Origin: Gluconobacter cadivus
GTDB taxonomy: Bacteria > Pseudomonadota > Alphaproteobacteria > Acetobacterales > Acetobacteraceae
DNA length: 64,000 bases
NCBI RefSeq assembly: GCF_015244745.1
Contig: NZ_JABCQI010000007.1
Location: 1 to 64,000, forward strand
Direction: 5' to 3'
The number at the start of each line of letters is the position of its first letter. Within the stretch, counting starts at the first letter, position 1. The position numbers were made by a program, and so were the translations under genes. Of this stretch, positions 16,864-24,987 are shown in pieces. The notes under the pieces are model-generated. The model had not been told where the DNA came from. It ran no database searches and saw only the letters and a list, made by a program, of their open reading frames with translations.

Positions 16864-18144
16864 TCAGGATGCGCGGGTACGGAAGGTGTGAAGGGTCAGC
16901 CCAATCCAGAAGATTGCTGCCAGAGCATAGAAAGCCGGACCGACCAGAATGGCGTTGGCCAGCCCGAAACGGTCCGACAGCAATCCGAGGAGCCATGGAG
17001 CGATCAATCCGGAAATTCCGCCGGCAACCATTGCGCCGAACGACCCCGAAATCGTACGAAGCGATACCGGCACGGTCTCGATCAGCAATGTCGTCAGACT
17101 GCCAGCCGTTGCCCCGAACGTCGTAATCGCAAGCAGGCAGAAGACTTCGCACAACGGCAAACTGGAGGTCGTGAAGGCAACGAGGAACAGGGACGCAGCC
17201 AGCAACGCACTGACAGCAAGGGAAGCGGCAATTCCCCAGACCCGATCAGCCAGAAAACGTCCGGTCAGCCATCCCCCGAGAGGCCCTGCTGGCAAAGTGG
17301 CGATGAGAACCAGAAATGCAAAACGCGTGGCCTGAAGGTTATCCAGCCCATGCGCCCGGTGCAGAAAGGCCGGCAGCCACATCTGTGCCGTCATCATACC
17401 CGAGAAAAACAGGCATAACGCCGCCAGATGCGTCACATATGGACCAATTTTCAGGACGGAAAGCTGATGCTTCCACCCCGCTGGGACTTTTCCGGTCACG
17501 ATATGCCCATCGGCATGGCCGGGTGCTGGCTCAGTCACCAACAGGAGTAGAAGGGCCAGAGCAAGCCCCGGAAGCCCCGTCAGCAAAAAGGCCTCATGCC
17601 AGTTTGCGTGGGCTGCGATCCAGCCTCCAACCCCGAAGGCCAGAGCGGACCCCAGTTTGTTTCGCAGCATGAACAGGGAGAAGACAAAGTTCCGCTCACG
17701 CCGATCGTAGAGATCTGCCAGCCATCCGGGGGCAATTCCCTGATAGGCAGCGATGCCGAAATTTGTCAGCGTCCGCCACAATACCAGTGTTGCCAGGCCA
17801 GATGCCAAGGCACTCCCCGCAGAGGCAAGGCTCCAAAGAATAATTGATCCAACCAGAACGCTCTTTCGGCTGAACCGTGATGCCAGTGCAGCAAATAACG
17901 GCGCACCGACGACGCCCGCTACCGTCGAGACAGACGCAACGCTTCCAAAAGCCGCATCTGACAGATGAAGATCCGCTTTGATCGGGGTCAGAAGCCCGGC
18001 AAGGATCATGCCATCCATAGCGCAGGTTGTTCCCGTCGCCAGCAGGAGGGCAAGTGCCCATCCGCGCGATGCGCGGGCAGAACGGCCAGTTGTCGACATG
18101 GCGGCTCCAGTCTCGGCGGAGAGGATCAATGATGCGTCGGACAT
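16864..18144 (-). CDS. MFS transporter (12 TM)
   Basis: 426 residues with about 12 hydrophobic helices. The helix 2-3 loop carries a motif A variant (L-A-S-R-F-S-R-K-S), and a repeat of it (L-T-G-R-F-L-A-D-R) lies between helices 8 and 9. This is the pattern of carboxylate/aromatic-acid type symporters (ACS/AAHS). It lies between the DszB-like and DszC-like genes with gaps of 5 and 19 bases, so it probably carries the pathway substrate across the inner membrane after TonB-dependent entry. The ligand is unknown. Confidence 0.82.
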   Translation of the reverse strand: MSDASLILSAETGAAMSTTGRSARASRGWALALLLATGTTCAMDGMILAGLLTPIKADLHLSDAAFGSVASVSTVAGVVGAPLFAALASRFSRKSVLVGSIILWSLASAGSALASGLATLVLWRTLTNFGIAAYQGIAPGWLADLYDRRERNFVFSLFMLRNKLGSALAFGVGGWIAAHANWHEAFLLTGLPGLALALLLLLVTEPAPGHADGHIVTGKVPAGWKHQLSVLKIGPYVTHLAALCLFFSGMMTAQMWLPAFLHRAHGLDNLQATRFAFLVLIATLPAGPLGGWLTGRFLADRVWGIAASLAVSALLAASLFLVAFTTSSLPLCEVFCLLAITTFGATAGSLTTLLIETVPVSLRTISGSFGAMVAGGISGLIAPWLLGLLSDRFGLANAILVGPAFYALAAIFWIGLTLHTFRTRAS

Positions 18145-18149
18145 GGCGG

Positions 18150-19169
18150 TTAGACCTTCACGGTCCGGGCCTGCCGCTGACGATGAAGCGCCGTGGCATC
18201 GACAAGAATGGAACGGTCAATCCAACTTTCCAGATCGAAATCATGTTCGATCAGACGGTGTCGCAGGAGGAATTCCTTCTGGGCCGCCAGAGACGCGACG
18301 TAGTCATCGTTCAGCTCAAGACGGACACCTTGAGGAATATTTTCATAGACTGCCGCCAGACCTTCAGGGGCCTGCCCCAGATCACCGGCCAAGGTCCGGA
18401 TAGCTTCCAACGGAGCCTGCGCGGCCCGTTCCGACGCCTCAATCAGGCGCTCAACAATCCGGACCACAAGATCACGGCGTTCCTCAAGAAGCGGCTGACT
18501 GACAACCAGACCTCGCAGGACGGACGGATGCACACGCGAGACTCTGTCTGGCGCAAGGCGTGTGTCATAAACCACGTTAAGCTGCGGATAAAAGCCGCCG
18601 TCAGGGGGGATAGAGGCCGCGACTGCATCTACTTCTCCGCTCTCAAGTGCTTCCAATCCCTTGTGAAAGAGCGAGAGCAGAAAGCTGCCCTTTACAGCAC
18701 CGGGATGAAAACGCGGGAGGTAAACAGGCTCCACATCATCAAGAGATAACCCGACTGATTGCAGAGCCGTCTGATAGATTTTGAGCTGTTGAGCGACCAT
18801 CAGATCGAACGGGCTGTCCGGATTATGGAAGACCGCAACGCGGCGGCCTTTCAGAGACGCAGGGCTGGCGATCCCCTTGCTATGAAGAGACAGGACAGGA
18901 TAACGGCCTTCAAGGAAAGCAAGGCCCACGACCTTGCAGGCAACCCCCAGACTACGCTTCCACAACGCTGGTGCATGACCGGCATTGCGCAGCCACAGGC
19001 GGTCTGCGGCCTCATATTTCAGTTTGGGTGAAAACCCGACAGACGTGAATTCGAAATCCACATCGGGCTCATCGCGAAACTCTTCCTGCAAAAGCCCCTG
19101 TGCCTGCGCAAGCGCCGTGATAGTCGGAACGGAGGGGCAACGGGTATAGTGAACAACAGGGCGCGTCAT
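18150..19169 (-). CDS. DszB-like sulfinate desulfinase / SsuA-fold protein
   Basis: 339 residues with the periplasmic-binding-protein (NMT1/SsuA) fold but no signal peptide, so probably a cytoplasmic enzyme like the desulfinase DszB. The start Y-T-R-C11-P matches the Y-x-x-C-P context of the DszB nucleophile Cys27. R61-N-A-G64-x-x-P-x-L matches the R70-x-G-G region. Lys51 stands where DszB has His60. No ABC permease or ATPase is nearby, which argues against a transport role. Its start overlaps the amidohydrolase stop by 4 bp (ATGA). It may remove sulfite from a sulfinate, or decarboxylate as the related 4,5-dihydroxyphthalate decarboxylases do. Confidence 0.65.
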   Translation of the reverse strand: MTRPVVHYTRCPSVPTITALAQAQGLLQEEFRDEPDVDFEFTSVGFSPKLKYEAADRLWLRNAGHAPALWKRSLGVACKVVGLAFLEGRYPVLSLHSKGIASPASLKGRRVAVFHNPDSPFDLMVAQQLKIYQTALQSVGLSLDDVEPVYLPRFHPGAVKGSFLLSLFHKGLEALESGEVDAVAASIPPDGGFYPQLNVVYDTRLAPDRVSRVHPSVLRGLVVSQPLLEERRDLVVRIVERLIEASERAAQAPLEAIRTLAGDLGQAPEGLAAVYENIPQGVRLELNDDYVASLAAQKEFLLRHRLIEHDFDLESWIDRSILVDATALHRQRQARTVKV

Positions 19170-20242
19170 GGTGCAGTATCCTTGAAAGCCGTCAGATGTG
19201 TGGGAAGACCGCCATGACGGGAGAGAAGCGAAAGGGCATTGGAAGAGAGCACGGCGCGCTGACTGTCCGGATCGGTGGATGTAGCGGCACGGACACGCTC
19301 AAGGGTGGGTCTGACGTCTGGCAGGGGTGCGTAATCGGAGCCAAAGACGACCCGTTCCGAACCCAGAACACGGATCGCTGCAGCCACCGCAGCACTTCCA
19401 CTCCCCGCCGCACCGGTGTCCAACCAGATCTGACGAAAGTGATGGCGTAATGAGCCGACCTGAATGCGGGGAGACACTTCCGCCTGTTCTGCGGCCAATG
19501 CTCCCAGCCCACTGCCTCCAAGCATCGCAATCTGAAGCGTGACGTCAGGAAACGGATCCAGAAAATCCGTGAACGCCAGAGTTGCTATGGCCGAAGCAAA
19601 GTGAAAGCCGTTGTCGATGACCCAGCGGATCGCTTCGTTATCCTCATAGAGGATATTGGGCGGCTGCCCTGCGATGACGGGATTGGCGAACCCTGTATGC
19701 AGATAGATATGGCTGCGATGGGCCTGAGCCACCTCGAACAACGGCCTGAACTGCTCTGCGGACGCACGGGAAAAAAAACCATTCACCGGCAATACACCGC
19801 CAATCAGACCAAGTTTCTCATGCGCTCTCGCCAGTTCGCGGGCAGACCATGCAAGATCGCTGGTGCTCAGTGCGGCGACTGCGCTGAAACGATCGGGATG
19901 CTGACGAACCAGAGACGATGTCTCGTCATTCCATGCAGTCCAGAGATTGAGCGTTTCCGAGGCTGGTAAGGCAGCATCAACGCCAAGAGTGGTCGGCCAG
20001 GACAGAAGCTGGTGCGCTATGCCTGCCTCATCCAGATGGGCAAGGCGCTTTTTGACGTCTGTCCATTGTGGGCCAAGGGGAAATGCGCCGCCTTTCCCCG
20101 CTCCAGCCCCGGTACGCCAGATGGCAAGATGATCCCCCTGCTGTCCGATGCGGGGCGCTTCCGGACGTTTACCCAGAATATCGAGGGTCGAAGGGGCAAA
20201 CCAATGGGCATGAAGATCAATGACCGGAAAAGACTGAACCAT
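19166..20242 (-). CDS. Amidohydrolase-family enzyme, ACMSD/gamma-resorcylate decarboxylase type
   Basis: 358 residues from the ATG preceded by AAGGGG at 8-base spacing; an upstream TTG in the same frame is less likely. Metal ligands of the amidohydrolase TIM barrel are visible: D-L-H11-A-H13, H in I-Y-L-H-T-G-F near 177, and D in F-G-S-D-Y-A-P near 300. This pattern fits the decarboxylase branch (ACMSD, resorcylate decarboxylases), which acts on aromatic or unsaturated carboxylic acids with one metal. It is second in the operon, right after the TBDR, and its stop overlaps the next start. Confidence 0.78.
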   Translation of the reverse strand: MVQSFPVIDLHAHWFAPSTLDILGKRPEAPRIGQQGDHLAIWRTGAGAGKGGAFPLGPQWTDVKKRLAHLDEAGIAHQLLSWPTTLGVDAALPASETLNLWTAWNDETSSLVRQHPDRFSAVAALSTSDLAWSARELARAHEKLGLIGGVLPVNGFFSRASAEQFRPLFEVAQAHRSHIYLHTGFANPVIAGQPPNILYEDNEAIRWVIDNGFHFASAIATLAFTDFLDPFPDVTLQIAMLGGSGLGALAAEQAEVSPRIQVGSLRHHFRQIWLDTGAAGSGSAAVAAAIRVLGSERVVFGSDYAPLPDVRPTLERVRAATSTDPDSQRAVLSSNALSLLSRHGGLPTHLTAFKDTAP

Positions 20243-20256
20243 GAAGATTCCCCTTC

Positions 20257-22746
20257 TCAAAAGAAATCTACGCGCGCGGACAGTAGGAACATCCGCGGAG
20301 CACTGTATTGATATGTGAAAGTCTGGCTTGTTGCGGAGTACGGAAGAACCTGAACGACGTACCGGTTACCGGTAATGTTCGAGACAATCCCACTCAGCTC
20401 CCAACGACTGTTTCCGGGCCGAAAGGACGCATGCACATCTCCGAGCCAGACGGCCGATTGCTGCAAAGCAGAGGCTTTTTCATTCGAAACGAGGTAAAAA
20501 TAGTGCCCCGTGTAGTTCCAGCGTGTTCCGACCGAGCCATCACCAATGCGGGTATGGTAGCTGTAATCGACGGAAATATTGGCCGTCTGGTGCGGAGCAC
20601 GGGCAAATTCATTGCCTGTCAGATCCGTTGCGCCTGTCGGGGCCGTAAAGTTCGTAAACTTCGTGCGCAGGATACCGACATTTCCGGATACGGTCAGATC
20701 GTTCAGAGGACGGGCCTGAAACGCGAACTCTCCACCGTAGGAAATACCCGATGCTGCATTCGTCAATGAAATGATGGTCGACTTCGTTGCAGCGTCAGTA
20801 GCCGTCCAAGAAACCTGAATGTTGTCATACTTGGAATAAAAACCATCTGCGCTCAGGGTCAGGCGTTTGTTAAACCAGCTTCCCTTATAACCGCCTTCAT
20901 AGGACGACAGGGTTTCCGGATTGACAGGTGCGGCTTTCTGGAGCGGCGCTCCCCCGCGATTGACCGGATTGGGGGTAATCTGCGTGTTGAACAGCCCGGA
21001 GCGATAACCATCGGCAATCCGGACATAAAGCATCTGGTTTTTCCCGAGCAGAACCTGCGGCTCGACTTCGTAGCTGACATTCGACCAGCTCCGCCCACCA
21101 TGGTAGCTGTCAATCCCGGCAAGCGGGGAGACGACGCTTCCCGCATTCCACCAGTTTGCAGGGTTGGACGAGAACGAAACTGGTGACAGCCCCTGCCTGC
21201 TCTCCAGATCCAGATGAAGATAATCATGCGTCCAGCGGACACCGCCTGCAATCTGGAACCATTTATTGACGTGGATCGTCGTGTTGCCAAAAATCGCAAC
21301 GCTATCGGTTGTCTGCGTGTAGTTTGTTCCTGAATACCCCGGTTGACCAATAATCGCCGGTGTCGTCACCGCCCCCGGTGGAAGCGTTACGCTTGCATTC
21401 GCATCATTCAGATTTTCATGAAAGTAATAAGCCCCGGCAATCCAGGAAATACGTTTGTGTGCATCGGATGCCAGCCGAAATTCCTGACTGACCTGTGTCG
21501 GGTGCAGTTTGTCATAGGACCGGCTGAACTCCTGAGGCGTGTAATCCCCGTCCCCCGAAAGGCGACGCTGGGCATTTTCGAACGCCGTTATCGACGTCAG
21601 TGCGAGCCCTGCCCCCGGACGCCATGTGGTGTGCAGTGAGGCCCCCTCTGAAACAAGCGCCTGCCGCCCGTTGACATTGGTGTTCGTCAGGTCGCGGCTG
21701 CCGGTTTTCAGAGGGGAATAAACCGAAGTTCCGGGCGCGCTGTAATATGGAACATTCGTGCCTTGCATGTCCCGCACATGCAGGTTGAGCAGGAACTCCA
21801 GCCTCTCGCTTGGACGCCAGAGCGTTTGGAAACGAGTTGCGAAATCGCCAAAATTTCCAACACGCTTGTCAGTCTGCTGGTTATGAGCCCAGCCATCGGA
21901 GTTTTCGTAACGTACAGACAGACGCGTTGCGAGTTCGTGATTGATAATCGGCGTGTTCAGAACCAGTTCGCCACGCTTTTGTCCATAATTCCCGAAATCG
22001 ACCTGTGCATGCCCGTCATTGCGGAATGTCGGGCGCAGAGAGGTAAACTGAATTGCGCCTGCCGTAGCGTTTTTCCCCCAGAGCGTGCCCTGCGGCCCGT
22101 TCAGAACGGCCACCTGCGCCTGATCGAACAGTGGAAATCCCTGAAAAGCGAGGCTGTTCAGGTAAACATCATCAGCATAAAGCGCGACGGCGCCCACCGC
22201 ATTATTGGCGACATTCCCGTTACCAACGCCTCGGATGTAGTACCGGGGGCGCAAACGACCATCGAAATTATACCCCAGTGCATTCGGGGCAAAAGCAGCG
22301 ACGTCCGCTGCACTGTCCAGATGCTGGCGCGCAATCGTTTCTGCACTGATCGCCGTAATGGTCGCAGGGACTTTCTGAATATCCTGCGAACGACGGTTTG
22401 CTGTAACGATAATTGTTTCCAGCCCCGCCGGTCGCCTTACCGAAGCAGCCTGCTTCCTGGCGTGTGTGTGTCCGACAGCTTTGTCCTTGTGAGGTAAATC
22501 ACTGGCATGGCCCGATGCCGTGGACACGCCTATGGCAACAGTTACGAAGGCCAGCGTCTGCCCGCAAAGTGCCGATGCCATGCTCCATTTGCCCCGGCAC
22601 GCGCAGCTCTGCGCACCTGAAAACAGGGAGGACACGGTACGAACTGTAGCGTAACGGACGAGACCAACCACAACGTGAGCTTTCTTGCTATGCGACAAAA
22701 CGAAGTGATAGGGTGAAATCAATATATCACGATAGGTACAGATCAT
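20257..22746 (-). CDS. TonB-dependent receptor of the organosulfur-like locus
   Basis: Up to 829 residues. The first ~55 are unlikely to be part of the protein. A hydrophobic export signal (L-C-G-Q-T-L-A-F-V-T-V-A) starts around residue 56, so the true start is probably between 22632 (GTG) and 22581 (ATG). The TonB box region reads E-T-I-I-V-T-A-N-R-R. The plug carries Y-I-R-G-V-G-N-G and the barrel ends S-A-R-V-D-F-F. It is of the sphingomonad-like family often used for organic ligands rather than iron. It heads the operon and is divergent from a MocR regulator, so it should import the locus substrate. Confidence 0.87.
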   Translation of the reverse strand: MICTYRDILISPYHFVLSHSKKAHVVVGLVRYATVRTVSSLFSGAQSCACRGKWSMASALCGQTLAFVTVAIGVSTASGHASDLPHKDKAVGHTHARKQAASVRRPAGLETIIVTANRRSQDIQKVPATITAISAETIARQHLDSAADVAAFAPNALGYNFDGRLRPRYYIRGVGNGNVANNAVGAVALYADDVYLNSLAFQGFPLFDQAQVAVLNGPQGTLWGKNATAGAIQFTSLRPTFRNDGHAQVDFGNYGQKRGELVLNTPIINHELATRLSVRYENSDGWAHNQQTDKRVGNFGDFATRFQTLWRPSERLEFLLNLHVRDMQGTNVPYYSAPGTSVYSPLKTGSRDLTNTNVNGRQALVSEGASLHTTWRPGAGLALTSITAFENAQRRLSGDGDYTPQEFSRSYDKLHPTQVSQEFRLASDAHKRISWIAGAYYFHENLNDANASVTLPPGAVTTPAIIGQPGYSGTNYTQTTDSVAIFGNTTIHVNKWFQIAGGVRWTHDYLHLDLESRQGLSPVSFSSNPANWWNAGSVVSPLAGIDSYHGGRSWSNVSYEVEPQVLLGKNQMLYVRIADGYRSGLFNTQITPNPVNRGGAPLQKAAPVNPETLSSYEGGYKGSWFNKRLTLSADGFYSKYDNIQVSWTATDAATKSTIISLTNAASGISYGGEFAFQARPLNDLTVSGNVGILRTKFTNFTAPTGATDLTGNEFARAPHQTANISVDYSYHTRIGDGSVGTRWNYTGHYFYLVSNEKASALQQSAVWLGDVHASFRPGNSRWELSGIVSNITGNRYVVQVLPYSATSQTFTYQYSAPRMFLLSARVDFF

Positions 22747-22767
22747 ATTGTTTTTATGGGTACAGAT
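22735..22767 (+). repeat. Direct repeat GGTACAGAT, candidate MocR operator
   Basis: GGTACAGAT occurs at 22735-22743 and again at 22759-22767, start to start 24 bp, directly upstream of the MocR-type gene and at the beginning of the divergent TBDR frame. MocR proteins such as GabR bind direct repeats in divergent promoters, so this pair is a natural candidate operator. Confidence 0.55.
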
Positions 22768-22790
22768 ATAACTTAATTATATAGTTATAT
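22766..22790. repeat. AT-rich inverted repeat in the TBDR/MocR promoter region
   Basis: Arms ATATAACT (22766-22773) and AGTTATAT (22783-22790) flank 9 AT bases. The first arm touches the end of the second GGTACAGAT copy. It could be part of the same operator or simply the AT-rich promoter core of the regulator gene. Confidence 0.35.
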
Positions 22791-22811
22791 TTAGGCTCTG
22801 GAGAAAATCCC

Positions 22812-24293
22812 ATGGTGATGTTCTTGCCATTTCTGGACCGTCAATCGGACGAAAGCCTTCAGAAACAGATCGTCCGACAGATGGTGAGCGCCATCACAAA
22901 TGGCACATTACGGCCAGGGGAAGCTCTTGCAGGAATACGGGAATGCGCCACGAACTGGGGGGTCTCACGCAACACCGTCATGCACGCGCTGGAGCATCTG
23001 GAGGCTGAAGGCTATGTGGAAAAGCGCCCTTCGCAGGGGACTTATGTCCATCGCACACCACCGCGGGATGCAGACGCAGTCACGAACATGATTGGTGTTA
23101 CCGAGGTGGGCGAGGCAGCCCATCTTGAAGTCGAGCCTCTGCACAATCGGGCCTTCGCAAGTCAAAACAACAAAAATAATGCGTTGATTGATTCCCCCAC
23201 GACAATCAGCCTCGGGTTCGGAAACGATCAACCCGTCTACCGATCGCTCGAATGGAAACGGACCCTGCAAAAACTGTTCCATTATGAGAACTGGAAACGT
23301 GGTGGCCAGTATCAGTCCAATGCCGGCCTACCGTTTCTTCGCGCAACCCTTGCCCGATGGCTGACGGCCCGCCACGGCGTCTCGGTAGATGAGAGACAGG
23401 TCATTATCGTTGCCGGTCTTCAGCAGGCTCACTCTCTGGTCGCTCAGGCCCTGCTTGCCCCTGGCATGAACGTGGCCCTGGAAGACCCATGCTATATCGG
23501 GAAGAGGCTTCTGTATGAGAAACTTGGCCTTCATATCCTGAACCTTCCGGTGGACGAAAAAGGTGCCAAACTTTCTGGCGTGACGTTTGATGATGTGCAG
23601 CTCATCTGCGTCAATCCGGGTTGTCAGGTGCCGACGAATGCATCTTTGTCTCTCCCCCGCAGACGCAAACTGGTGACGCTGGCCGCTCAGACCCAGACGC
23701 CAATTTTTGAAGAATCAATGTTCGATCTGCTGATGCTGGAGGGAAAATCCACCCCTTCCCTTCTCTCCCTTTCTGGCGGGCAGAATGTCATACATGCCGG
23801 CCTCTTCGCCCCGGCGCTGGGGGGCGGCATGATGCTCGGATACATGGTTGTTCCATGGCCCCTCTTACCTGCCATACTCGACGCCAAACTGATTTTGGAT
23901 AACGGATTGCCGTGGCTTGAGCAGGAAGCTCTGGCACGGTTTATTGATTCCGGCGATCTGGATGATTTTCTCAAACGCCGACGGATGTCCCTGATGAGGC
24001 GTCAGGAGCATCTTGTCAGCGCCATGACGCATCAATGGGGTAATTTTTCCATTTTTAACGCCAGTCAGGCACCAAGAATGAGCTGGTTTCTTCCTGGCCC
24101 CGTTTCCGACAGCGCGACATACATAAATAATGCCCGGAAATTAAATCTCCATATTCCTGGAGATTATCCTTTCCACTCCAATTCCCCCACAAGCATCCCC
24201 AATCTTGATCGGCTCATTTCTCATGGGTATGGCGAACTGGCGGAGAATGATATCGATAAGGCTGTGCAGCGCATGACACAGTCCAATATTTGA
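22812..24293 (+). CDS. MocR-type GntR regulator with degenerate aminotransferase domain
   Basis: 493 residues. Residues 1-80 form a GntR winged helix (S-R-N-T-V-M-H-A-L recognition helix near 52, G-T-Y-V-H wing). Residues 130-480 have the fold-type-I aminotransferase pattern of MocR/GabR/PdxR. The PLP Schiff-base Lys is absent: G-L-F-A-P at 330-334 replaces G-x-F-S-K. The usual D-D-Y-D next to E300 reads E-S-M-F. It therefore probably does not bind PLP and must sense another ligand. The ATG is chosen for a GGAG 8 bases upstream; a second in-frame ATG follows 6 bases later. It is divergent from the TBDR operon, its likely target. Confidence 0.85.
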   Translation: MVMFLPFLDRQSDESLQKQIVRQMVSAITNGTLRPGEALAGIRECATNWGVSRNTVMHALEHLEAEGYVEKRPSQGTYVHRTPPRDADAVTNMIGVTEVGEAAHLEVEPLHNRAFASQNNKNNALIDSPTTISLGFGNDQPVYRSLEWKRTLQKLFHYENWKRGGQYQSNAGLPFLRATLARWLTARHGVSVDERQVIIVAGLQQAHSLVAQALLAPGMNVALEDPCYIGKRLLYEKLGLHILNLPVDEKGAKLSGVTFDDVQLICVNPGCQVPTNASLSLPRRRKLVTLAAQTQTPIFEESMFDLLMLEGKSTPSLLSLSGGQNVIHAGLFAPALGGGMMLGYMVVPWPLLPAILDAKLILDNGLPWLEQEALARFIDSGDLDDFLKRRRMSLMRRQEHLVSAMTHQWGNFSIFNASQAPRMSWFLPGPVSDSATYINNARKLNLHIPGDYPFHSNSPTSIPNLDRLISHGYGELAENDIDKAVQRMTQSNI

Positions 24294-24315
24294 TCTGGGT
24301 AAAGCAGTTCCCGTT

Positions 24316-24978
24316 TTAGCTCACCTCAGAAGATCTTCCCCATTTTCTGCAGAATTCCTCGATATTTTCCTCCTGAAAACAGCCAAGACGTTCCATAATC
24401 AGGGGCAAAGGCCAGTCCCACCAGGCAATGTCTTCAAGCCTCTTTGCAACATCACGAGTGAACCGTTCCCGAATAACCCGGGCCGGCACGCCCCCTGCAA
24501 TAGTGTAAGGCGGCACATCCCGACTGACGATGGCCCCCGCCGCCAGAATGGCGCCGTCCCCCACAGTCACTCCGGACAGCACCACAACTCCGTGCCCGAT
24601 CCAGACATCATTTCCGATCTGGACCCGTCTTGCGCGACGGTTCTGAAAGAACGTCTGATCCCGTTGCGCATCGTCTGAGTAATATTCAGGACAATACGTA
24701 AAACGGTGCATGGACGGCCTGTTGATCGGATGATTGGGCGCACCGATCCGGACATGCGCCGCAATCGCACAGAATTTCCCAATCGTTGCATCCGCAACCA
24801 TCGTCCGCTCGCCGATATAGGAAAAATCGCCCAGCTCGCAATATTCCAGAACACAGTCTTCCAGCACTTCGCACTGCGTCCCGATCTGCGCCTCCCGCAG
24901 GCGCACACTGGGATGAATGACAGTCCGCGCAATTTTCGGCCCGGCAGATTTTTCCTGAGACATCGTCACATATTCCAC
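24316..24978 (-). CDS. Phosphonate-cluster hexapeptide-repeat acetyltransferase
   Basis: 220 residues with left-handed beta-helix hexapeptide repeats (I-G-K-F-C-A-I-A, then W-I-G-H-G-V-V-V-L and later rungs). They match the transferase family that accompanies phn operons (CatB-like). Diagnostic blocks include [13 protein letters not shown] near residue 85 and A-W-W-D-W-P near 195; the catalytic His of this fold is in the W-I-G-H-G rung. Such enzymes are thought to acetylate aminophosphonates before C-P lyase cleavage. It follows the TBDR by 9 bases on the minus strand. Confidence 0.85.
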   Translation of the reverse strand: MEYVTMSQEKSAGPKIARTVIHPSVRLREAQIGTQCEVLEDCVLEYCELGDFSYIGERTMVADATIGKFCAIAAHVRIGAPNHPINRPSMHRFTYCPEYYSDDAQRDQTFFQNRRARRVQIGNDVWIGHGVVVLSGVTVGDGAILAAGAIVSRDVPPYTIAGGVPARVIRERFTRDVAKRLEDIAWWDWPLPLIMERLGCFQEENIEEFCRKWGRSSEVS

Positions 24979-24987
24979 AGGTTGTTT

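Noticed and set aside
18150..19169. SsuA-type periplasmic sulfonate-binding protein
   Set aside because: No signal peptide and no ABC permease or ATPase in the operon; the Cys/Arg pattern fits DszB better.
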